Source: Oscheius onirici
Lineage: Eukaryota; Nematoda; Chromadorea; Rhabditida; Rhabditidae
DNA length: 64,000 nucleotides
NCBI GenBank assembly: GCA_932521025.1
Contig: OW051471.1
Coordinates: 5,456,001-5,520,000 of the forward strand
Direction: 5' to 3'
Positions 56,540-64,000 of this stretch are shown here, piece by piece; the stretch's first letter is position 1; the number at the start of each line of letters is the position of its first letter. The notes beneath the pieces are model-generated. The model was not told the origin of the DNA. It did no database searches and saw only the letters and a program-made list of their open reading frames with translations. The position numbers were made by a program, and so were the translations under genes.

Positions 56540-57240
56540 TTAAAGGTAGGAGGGACGCGGCACGTCGGCATGATAAGAATTGGAGACGAAGGGCGTCACT
56601 TCCTTAGGAACTGAGTCAGAACACTGTTTGATTGATCGGAAAGATACACGTGACTGAAGGGAAAACCCGAATAGGCGTCTGGAATCGATGTCTACAGGAT
56701 CAATGAGACTAGGAGAGACAAAACGACTACAGAGCATCCACGAGTTATCTAAACTAATACTCTTAGCGCTTCTGAAGGAAGACCTTGGTCCCGTTATCGA
56801 GAGGAGCCGTGGGAGCAGCCGAACTGTCTTGGGACAGAAGGGATTTCCAGATAACAGCGAGCTGTCCATCCTCAAATCCAGTTAATTTATTGCGGATAAA
56901 AAAGTAATGGTACGGGCTGTTTTTGAATGACTACGGGGAGCGGATTTTTTTTCGGATACACAGAGAAACGACATAACATGACAGCTTGCTCCAAAGTCTT
57001 CCTTTGTTGCAAATGAGGGGGAGCTTTATGAAGAGCCTGTCCAGCGGATCCCGTACCTTGAGCAATCCTGATCATTCAACGCGCTCATCATCACTCCAAG
57101 ACCCCTCTTCGGATGTGTCAGGTGAACTATCTTGAATACCGAATAAAGTTTTTTTATAGAGTTTATGAAGAGTAGATTTGTTATTACCAGCCGGCTTCGC
57201 CGCCTGTCGGCGGTTTTTTTTACTTGTGTTTTCTTCTTTA
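56540..57240. other. Intergenic, no gene supported
   Basis: A minus-strand open frame of 111 codons (56540-56875) shows no recognisable motif. At 57187-57215 an inverted pair (ccggcttcgccgcc / ggcggtttttttt) could form a hairpin followed by T's. Nothing else seen. Confidence 0.3.
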
Positions 57241-57242
57241 CT

Positions 57243-57470
57243 TTTGATCCCTTTCCCACTCAACCGATCTCTTCTGATCCCTTTCCCACTCAACCGATCT
57301 CTTCTGATTCCTTTCCCACTCAACCAATCTCTTCTGATCCCTTCACCGCTCAACCGATCAGTTCTGATCCCTTTCCCAGTCAACCTATTTCTTCTGATCC
57401 CTTCTGATCCCCTTTTTATTCAACCGACCTCTTCCGATCCCTTCCCCACTCAACCGTACTCGTCTTCTAA
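57243..57470. repeat. 30-bp minisatellite (gatccctttcccactcaacc)
   Basis: About seven copies of a 30-base unit whose core is gatccctttcccactcaacc followed by gatctcttct, with substitutions increasing toward the right and one compressed unit near 57395. A period of 30 keeps every frame open and gives a ten-residue repeat (DPFPTQPISS) on the plus strand, but there is no gene structure around it. Confidence 0.9.
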
Positions 57471-57479
57471 ATTTCGTGG

Positions 57480-58169
57480 CCATAGACAAACAAACAAACA
57501 TACAGAGTCCATCACAGACACCATTGCGCTTAAGTAGTAGAGAGATTTTGTTTTGGAAAACTCGTTAGTAGTAGTGTTTATTCAGAGACCAGCCGTCTAC
57601 GACGGCTTTCGCCGCCCTTGCAAAAAAGATGCATTACAACCTTTGTTAACCCCACTATATTCACACCGATTACCCGTCGTTACGAAGAAGCTTTTGTAAG
57701 CGAGTTGATCTTTCTGAGACCAGACTATGCGTATTATGTCGGCTGCTGACTTTCTCCCAGAAAGTGCATCTCGTTTTGGAAACGGCGGTGGTCGCAAGTG
57801 GCAATCTTATCAGCGACAGCTAGTTCTGGAATTCGAGCTTCTGCAAATCTCATTCCTCAATTGGAACTGATTCCTTCCTACACTTTTGATTCGTCCCGAC
57901 AACAACTTTCCTACTACTCCAGTTTTGTTGGAACCTCATACCAATGAAAGTCTCTTCAGACGGTCCGACTAATACCAACAAGTAAAAAAGTTGTTCGTCC
58001 CTCCCGGTGGAGTCAAATGGCGTGAAACATAAGATATAACTCGAACGGGTTCTCCTTGGCCCGCCGAAAAGTTTTTCGTACCACATTGAACGTTAGTTAT
58101 GCCCTCCGGTCATCCTCTGCCCTCCAAATCCTCTTTCTCCCAGACTTCAATATAAAATGTCCTTTAAGA
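57480..58169. other. Intergenic, no gene supported
   Basis: Mixed-composition sequence with minus-strand open frames (57850-58086; 57597-57797) lacking motifs or introns. It ends just before the start of the FRAG1/PGAP2-like gene. Confidence 0.35.
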
Positions 58170-59443
58170 ATGACCAAAGTGTTGGATCCTGTTCAAGAAG
58201 TCGTCTTTAGACACTTCCAGTTCGGGATACATCGTACTTATCTAACAGTCCACTGTATTTCCCTCTTCCTGTTCTGTCTCGGGCTCATCTCCGCTTTGCA
58301 ACCAATTGTGGCTGGCAAGTTTAACTACGAATATGGCAGACCGAATGTCACAATTCTTCTAAATGCAAAGTATGTCATCATTTTGAAATGATGGTTTCCA
58401 AATTACAGAGGATACTTTGATGGCATAACTTTTGACGATATTTTGGATGCGAAGAATGAGTCGCATGTCCTCCACGAACTGTTAACAGGACCAGATGGCT
58501 GGGAAGATTCTTGGATAAGCTACGATTTTGGAACCTGGGCTCATTCTTACTGTTGGGTACGCCATCTGGAATACAAACCACCTAGATTCAGTTGAAACAC
58601 AACCGACTGACAGAAGTCGCTTGGCCTTCTCTTCTTCGAAGCTTCGACTACAAAATGAAATCTCAAGTCTGCGTTAGAGTAGCCATTCTGATTATGATAG
58701 GGATGAGAGTACGTTTGTCTTACTTCATCTCAAACGGTTTCTAGTTTTTCTTCTCCACAGTCAGCGGCAACTTTTTCCGCCAACGGTTATATAAAGACAA
58801 GGGGACAAGAATAGCCACAATACTCTTATCTTTGACTGACCTTGTTTGGCTGACATTTGCTTCTTTGATGCTTTGTATCCAGCAGGAAGCTGACAGATCC
58901 AGTGAGGGTTCTTCTTTTGAGGCATCAAAGAGTTTAGTCAAATGGATGATGCATTTGAATCTGCCAGCCTTCGGACTATTCTTCCTTTTACACGCCGTCA
59001 TATATCTTTCTCTCTACGGAACCACTATGAAGGTTTCGTTGACTCAAAGAAACAATAATCGTAGATGCAGAGAACAGTTGTTCACTATATTCAATTCATC
59101 TGTATTCTTGCCTTTGCCGCCTGTTTTCTCCCAGTTTACCATGGATACACGCCATTTCTCCAACAAAGTGGGAAGCCGTGTTATACTGAAGGTACCTTTT
59201 TTTACAGTAAACAAGAACATCTTTTCAGTTCCTCGAAATCTCGCTCTGCTAGAATACGTCTCAATCGCTTCAATCATTATTTTTCTGACAACACAATACA
59301 CAGAAATAGAAAATGTTGTCGGAACTGTGTCGGTCACAGCTTCTGATTACGAGAGCTACTTCATCTCAGACGGAACTTATTCGCCTTGGTTCGCTCTTCA
59401 AATAGTTCCAATTACATGTAAGACAAAGGGAGCAAATTGTTAA
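58170..59443 (+). CDS. FRAG1/DRAM/PGAP2-like multi-pass membrane protein
   Basis: Six exons with standard short introns give about 340 residues: MTKVLDPVQEVVFRHFQFGI, TM1 VHCISLFLFCLGLISALQPI, a lumenal loop (FDDILDAKNE...AHSYCW), then VAILIMIGMRFFFSTVSGNF, ATILLSLTDLVWLTFASLML, LPAFGLFFLLHAVIYLSLYG, FICILAFAACFLPVYHGYTP and LLEYVSIASIIIFLTTQYTE. Six membrane segments and the late LEYxxIxxxxxF motif resemble the Frag1/DRAM/Sfk1 family that includes PGAP2 (GPI-anchor lipid remodelling in the Golgi). Assignment by topology and one motif only. The frame is intact. Confidence 0.5.
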
Positions 59444-59678
59444 AATCTCATAATATCGTATTGTTATCACACGGGATAAATGAATGACGTCTCTGTTTCA
59501 ATACTCCGTAGGCAAGCGTGTTCCGAACGAGAGCAAAAGATACCCGCCGTCCAACCAGAAACGATTAGTTTTGTCGATAGAGCGGCAGTCCTCTCCACGT
59601 GTTTACAAATTTGAAACCGAGTTTCCGCATTCGAAGTGTAATTTTTGAAAGCCAACGCTCAGGAAGCGTTCGAGAGCG

Positions 59679-60110
59679 ATGCCCACAAGACTCGCTGTGC
59701 TCATTCTCTGTCTGATCCAATGTTCGTCTTTTGCTTCGGTATGTCTCTTTCTTTGAACAGAACAAAGATACTGAAGTTGATAAGACTCGGAGACATCGCT
59801 GAGCTTCCACCAGCGACAACGGCGAAACCTGGAGAGGAAATTGAGAGTGAGTCCAGTTTCAACCGGCTCAATTCGTTATCCAGTACTCCCAGCCTATGAA
59901 CTCGTCTCGGATCCGTGTAATCGATCCTGTGTGGAAGATGGCAGTGTCTGGCTATGCTGTGGTCAAGAGAGTGTCGAGTATCCCGTAGCAAGAGGAAGTG
60001 TTGCCGAGAAGTTACCAGAATCGGATTTCGAAGAAGCCATGACGAGATACAGAAACATCAAGTCAGCCCATAAGCTGCTTGTTGCTGTGATTAATTCACT
60101 CACGAAATAA
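59679..60110 (+). CDS. Small secreted Cys-containing protein
   Basis: A signal peptide MPTRLAVLILCLIQCSSFAS is followed, after a 38-base intron, by LIRLGDIAELPPATTAKPGE. A second intron (donor GTGAGT at about 59847) leads to LPAYELVSDPCNRSCVEDGS, VWLCCGQESVEYPVARGSVA and helical KLLVAVINSLTK. About 118 residues with four cysteines (C-x3-C...CC). No family recognised. The downstream gene starts about 100 bases later, an operon-like spacing. Confidence 0.5.
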
Positions 60111-60207
60111 ACGTTCATATGAAAAGAGACCTTGAGGACCGTTTCTGGCGAAATCAAAAGACCTTTCGGGGAGGTGCTTCAGTCCAAGATCGGTCAGCAA
60201 AGGGAGG

Positions 60208-60528
60208 ATGTCTGCCGAGCAACTTCTCGATCGTCTTCGGAAAGAATGTCTCGAGAAGAAGGAGGAGAACTTGTGAGTTTATTTCTTTCTAATGCAATGG
60301 TCTTAGAATACGAGAGATTGTATCCCAACGACTGTCAGAGATGAATGGAGAACCAGCACAAACGATCCCGTTAGTTGATATTTTTTTTTTGGAAAACAGT
60401 TACTATTCAGGGCTTCAGCGAGTACTTCCCCGAACAACCTCTTGATCAGTCGGATGGAGCACCTTTTGAACGTATCTGGGAATTCGGCCGGGAACACATC
60501 TCGCTTATTGAATAATCACAAGTTTTGA
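60208..60528 (+). CDS. Small helical protein, second gene of a likely operon
   Basis: Three exons: MSAEQLLDRLRKECLEKKEE, NLIREIVSQRLSEMNGEPAQ, then acceptor ctattcag into ASASTSPNNLLISRMEHLL and RLLNNHKF. About 80 residues, amphipathic N-terminal helix. A gtgcttcag acceptor at about 60174-60182, 25 bases before the ATG and about 70 bases after the upstream stop, fits trans-splicing by SL2-type leader. Not recognised. Confidence 0.45.
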
Positions 60529-60554
60529 AAGAGATTAAAACGTAAATCAATATT

Positions 60555-60805
60555 TACAAGGTTTGCAACGCCCTTATCAGGACTAAAGTAATCTGCGTAT
60601 CAGCCGCACCGCCATACATCCCTTGGCTTGAGCCACCTGCCACCCGTTCCTGTCTGGGAACTTCCAACTGTAGAAACTAAGTATTCGCAATTGAGTAATT
60701 TCCCAAATATTCCCCTCTGAAATGCAATCCGCACAAAATTCCCTGTTTATTTTCTTCAAGAACTTCAGACACACATACACAGAGACGCGAGAGTATTTTA
60801 AAATG
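60555..60805 (-). repeat. Dispersed repeat rep-1 copy, short
   Basis: Begins acaaggtttgcaacgccctt and ends agacacacatacacagagac then gcgagagtattttaaaatgg, the two boundary motifs of the family, with a shortened interior. Confidence 0.7.
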
Positions 60806-61179
60806 GATTTGTCAGATTTGGAATCACAAGACGACGTTGCTCTTTCGAACAGTTACGATAGCTGCGAAGAGTAGATTTCAGATGGATATTCCGTTGCCAG
60901 GGTTTCGAGCCAATAATGAGAAAGTCTTGCTCGAAAGTCGTGAAACCTCTCAGTTGATCGTTTCGTACCGTACCTCTTGAAAGTGATGACGTAGTTCTCC
61001 TAATCAGTCTATTCTCTGCCGGTCCACTCGTGTCTCTCGGACACTTTTGTACGTCAAAAGAGACGTCTCCCGCTCTGCAAAAATCTAGTTTTGATGCACG
61101 CGTAGTGACCTAAAAGGCTGTGTGACGTCAAACGTCGACTTCTGATCTGGTCGCGAGACAATTGGTCGGGAATCAAGAT

Positions 61180-61960
61180 TCGAACAGCTGATGCATCTTT
61201 AATGTATTTTTCTTCAATCAATGAATTCAGATTTGGAGAAAATGTGTCGCCGATTTAGAAGAAGATAAAATGCAAGGCTGGGACAGCTGTCGAAGGTGGT
61301 CCCCACGGGTCACCCCTTTGGACCACAATAACGCCGAATGGACTCTTTACGCTTATTCGAGATACTAACTATTCGTCTACTCTTTGTAGACTTTTTCTTG
61401 GTTTGTTGACTGATTGAAACTCAAAAGATTCTAGATCGGTTACATGTGGACATACTCCTATTTCCTGAGCGAATTGAATTCATACGACATGGAAATTCCA
61501 ATCTGGTTCATCATTTTCATGCTCTACGATCTTTTACTAGCTACATTTTCAAGGGTTCTTAACATTATTCACACCCAAACTCGGGATCTTTCAGGTAATA
61601 CCGGGAAGAAAGAGAAAAGGGTTCTTATTCCAAATTCTGGAAGTCGTCCATTACTTCCTACTTTTTCTCGTGATCAAAACATTTTCCCTTTTCAAACGTT
61701 TTTTAGAGAATTTGCGCAGTTCCTGCCTTTTACGAAGCCTACTTTGAAATATCTCTAAGTACGTGAAACTTGTATCATTCAAAATAGATTTCAGTTTCCA
61801 CGACCTCACTTGTTGCACAATGTATAGTTGCTTTGTACACTGGCAACGACTTTATTCAAGATCCACCTACTCGATCCAACTCTTCTCTACATTTGTACGT
61901 GAACTAATAACAAATCAATAAGTTTTCTAGAAACTTGGAGAACTCGTTGTGGGAAGTGTC
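61180..61960 (+). CDS. Possible multi-pass membrane protein, partial or broken
   Basis: An exon-like block after ttctag at about 61433 encodes IGYMWTYSYFLSELNSYDME and IPIWFIIFMLYDL. A second hydrophobic block (FQILEVVHYFLLFLVIKTFS) follows near 61620. An upstream piece (WRKCVADLEEDKMQGW) begins after a cag at 61230. I could not assemble a full frame. It could be a damaged paralogue of the membrane protein at 58170 or a chemoreceptor remnant. Confidence 0.25.
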
Positions 61961-62119
61961 TAAAGAAGATGAATAAAAATAACACAGCGAGATGAAAGTG
62001 AACAATTAAAAGCAACTTGCAGAATGTACTGCCGTCAAAAAAACGACAATAACCATTTTGTCTCATTTGTAATTGACAGCACGAAAAACAAAATTTTATG
62101 GACTAAAAACTCACAAAAT

Positions 62120-62662
62120 TCATATAACATTGTCTAAACTGTCAGTTGTGATCTCCATGTCCGCCGAAATTCTGCCAATCGGGCCGGCTGTAAGTCTTCT
62201 GATTGTAGTTGTTTCGGGCCTGAATCGAAAAACGTGAAAAGGTGGATGAGCCCAACTGACAGTATTCATCTGGCTATGCTGATTGTATTTCAAGTCCGGA
62301 CGATTTTCTTGCAGATTCGAATTTCCACTTGGATTATAAGGCACTAATTTCACTGGCTGTAATCGAATAAACAAATTCAAATGCAATCACACAAACCTTT
62401 GACTGTATTTTACCTCTGTCAGAGTTGAGAGTAGCAGTGTAACCATTTTTCAAGAAGAAGAAACGATCATTCAGGGTCAGCTAAACATAATTTTATGGAG
62501 GAAGAAACAAAAAAACCAACCCTGAAGCCGGGATTGTTATTATTCGCCGCTTTTTTAAGGACAAAGATCTTGTCGTCGATAGTTTTCTGCCATTTATCGG
62601 TTTCAATCATATTTGCTTCTATATCTTTGAAGCGCACAACATCGAGGGGAGATTGGGCGGCC
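62120..62662 (-). CDS. Conserved-looking protein of unknown function
   Basis: Three exons with clean introns: MAAQSPLDVVRFKDIEANMI, KTIDDKIFVLKKAANNNNPG, LTLNDRFFFLKNGYTATLNS, KPVKLVPYNPSGNSNLQENR, SQMNTVSWAHPPFHVFRFRP and ISADMEITTDSLDNVI. About 155 residues. A tttttttcag acceptor abuts the ATG, as in a trans-spliced nematode gene. No domain recognised and no signal or membrane segment. Confidence 0.6.
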
Positions 62663-62936
62663 ATCTGAAAAAAAAGTCTATACTTGGTAGGATAAAAGGT
62701 TATTTGGAAAAAGAGGGTCAAGGACTTCATGTAGAAAAAATTTCTTAAAAATTATTTTTTCTACATAGTCCCGAAACAGATAACCAAAACAACTAAAATT
62801 TATTTTGAAGCAAAGTTTCGTGCCAATACTGGGGGAGCAGAAATCGTTATGGGCCCAAATATGAATCTGGCCTGTCATTTTTGGAGGGAAGGCACAAACC
62901 TTGCGCAAGCGAAAGATTCAAGCAAGAACTGGAAGT

Positions 62937-63350
62937 GGTAATACTATAGCAGGCACCCCCTCCCTTCAAATATTTTGGCGCGCAATGATTGAAATCGGGA
63001 TTTTCATCACTTTTCCGTTATTTTTTCACGTTCTAGATGTGTTTATCGAACTCGGCGTCAAATATAACCCCCAGGATGCCGAAATACTTGAAAAATTAGG
63101 CGAAATACTTCAGAAAAAAGCAACATCGCTCACATAATGCACCCCCCCCCCGAGAGTTTCTCCAGATTTTTCACAATTTTATTCGATTACACACTCGCCC
63201 TAAGGGTAGTTTTTGATGCTGAGTTCGATAAAAGCAGCTAGAACACGAAATAATACTGGTAAAATGGTGAAAAACCCGAATTTAGGCAAGTTATGACTTG
63301 CGCGCCAAAATATTTGAATGAAGGGGGGGGGTGCCTGCTATAGTATTACC
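62937..63350. mobile_element. hAT-like MITE with exact 8-bp target duplication
   Basis: 414 bp, ends GGTAATACTATAGCAGGCAC and complement, arms about 140 bases, flanked by CTGGAAGT at 62929-62936 and 63351-63358. C and G homopolymer runs of 8-9 bases lie near the arms' outer parts. Non-coding. Confidence 0.9.
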
Positions 63351-63358
63351 CTGGAAGT

Positions 63359-64000
63359 CAATAGTTCCGCATTTTAACAGACTTGCCTTATTTCAGAACA
63401 GTTTCTCTACATCTCCGCTCAATTGTTTAGATTGTTGTTATAATGGTTGGAAATTGATCCGTGAGTCGAGGTTTACAGCGCGTGAACACCCAGTGATCCC
63501 CTCACGTAATGAGCCGCCATCTACACCTCGTCTTTCCTGTTTACTACTACTTCTTTCCGTTCGGTAGGATCGGATTGACCCGGCGGATGTTTGGTCTGTT
63601 GCAATAAGTAAACATATTGCGTCCAACCCATCTCTTCTCTACTCGCTATCTATCAACTCAATACCTAAGGATAAATTATCCTTTTCGGCTCTTTACTTCC
63701 ATTTCCAGCGGCAGCTGGATCTCGACCCCAGTACGATTATCCTAGCTTGATTGGCTGAAATCAGGAATTTCTGGAGGGACACCTGCTCCACTATGCCAAG
63801 TCTTGTATCTGCCGAAGCCATCTGCCAATTAAGGGTGACAGGTCGTTTTCGTGTGTCAAAAAACCTTTTCGGGTCCAAGAGGCGGCCTTCTTTTAGTCAC
63901 TTTCAACACGCTTAATTACTCATCTGCTATTACTGTAGTTTTTCTCTTCTTCCCAAACATTTTCTAAAGAATCTAATCAAGCGTCTTCACGACTATCAAT
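63359..64000 (+). other. Right edge, no complete gene
   Basis: A plus-strand frame from about 63568 reads DRIDPADVWSVAISKHIASN then LYSLSINSIPKDKLSFSALY and stops at 63748; protein-like, but without recognisable motifs. Nothing firm after that. Confidence 0.25.

Noticed and set aside
57165-57407. Repetitive ORF encoding (DPFPTQPISS)n
   Set aside because: A 30-base period keeps all frames open automatically; no start context, introns or flanking exons support a protein.
1-64000. CRISPR arrays, bacterial operons or horizontally acquired gene clusters
   Set aside because: No regularly spaced direct repeats with unique spacers; all recognised genes are animal and intron-bearing.
1-64000. LTR retroelements or Polintons
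   Set aside because: No paired long terminal repeats, gag/integrase, capsid or protein-primed polymerase motifs noticed; all recognised elements are LINEs or DNA transposons.

Overview
This window is nuclear DNA from a nematode, most likely a rhabditid. Introns are mostly 35-60 bases with GT...TTTCAG borders. Genes are tightly packed, two gene pairs look like trans-spliced operons, and there are nematode-type serpentine chemoreceptors and RTE-clade LINEs. The gly-10-like and rpl-18 neighbours at the left edge recall C. elegans cosmid Y45F10D, where I believe both genes also lie (from memory, not checked).

Layout. 1-3.1 kb (minus): a polypeptide GalNAc-transferase cut by the window edge, then ribosomal protein L18. 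3.2-7.4 kb: a repeat field with two inverted-repeat elements and a scrambled Tc1-like transposon. 7.5-13.4 kb (plus): a housekeeping block of Nup54 (npp-1), a NOL8-like nucleolar protein, DNAJC12, KISH-B/TMEM167B and a small basic UPF0390/LYDG10-type protein. The last two are separated by a single base. A TA-flanked inverted-repeat element carrying its own two-exon ORF sits between DNAJC12 and KISH-B. 13.5-16.5 kb: dispersed repeats, a decayed RTE LINE (minus), and a short GIY-YIG nuclease related to ANKLE1/LEM-3 (minus). 17.4-18.5 kb: an unrecognised Cys-containing protein. 18.7-25 kb: a decayed FANCJ/dog-1-like helicase invaded by four transposable elements, including an RTE LINE with a clean 9-bp target duplication. 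25.2-28.8 kb: an intact chemoreceptor, a broken paralogue, and a LINE 3' fragment. 28.8-31.3 kb (minus): an SLC2-type sugar transporter with a transposon next to an intron donor.

31.9-37.4 kb: a large secreted protein with two haem-peroxidase domains, the first lacking both active-site histidines. 37.5-41 kb: another serpentine receptor and a GH1 glucosidase/klotho homologue. 41-44.3 kb: a nest of GC-rich inverted-repeat elements split by a Mutator-like (MULE) transposon with a perfect 10-bp target duplication and a FLYWCH-like plus MULE transposase gene. 44.6-50.7 kb: a giant UBE2O/BIRC6-type E2 ubiquitin-conjugating enzyme. 50.7-64 kb: small membrane or secreted proteins, a FRAG1/PGAP2-like membrane protein, dispersed repeats, a 30-bp minisatellite, and two hAT-like MITEs with exact 8-bp target duplications.

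No single new pathway is encoded. The most unusual items are the transposon-borne 80-aa ORF, the peroxidase with one apparently dead domain, the stop-codon/trans-splice overlap, and the helicase gene decaying under repeated insertion. Gene calls rest on protein families recognised by eye; splice junctions were read by hand and some remain unresolved.
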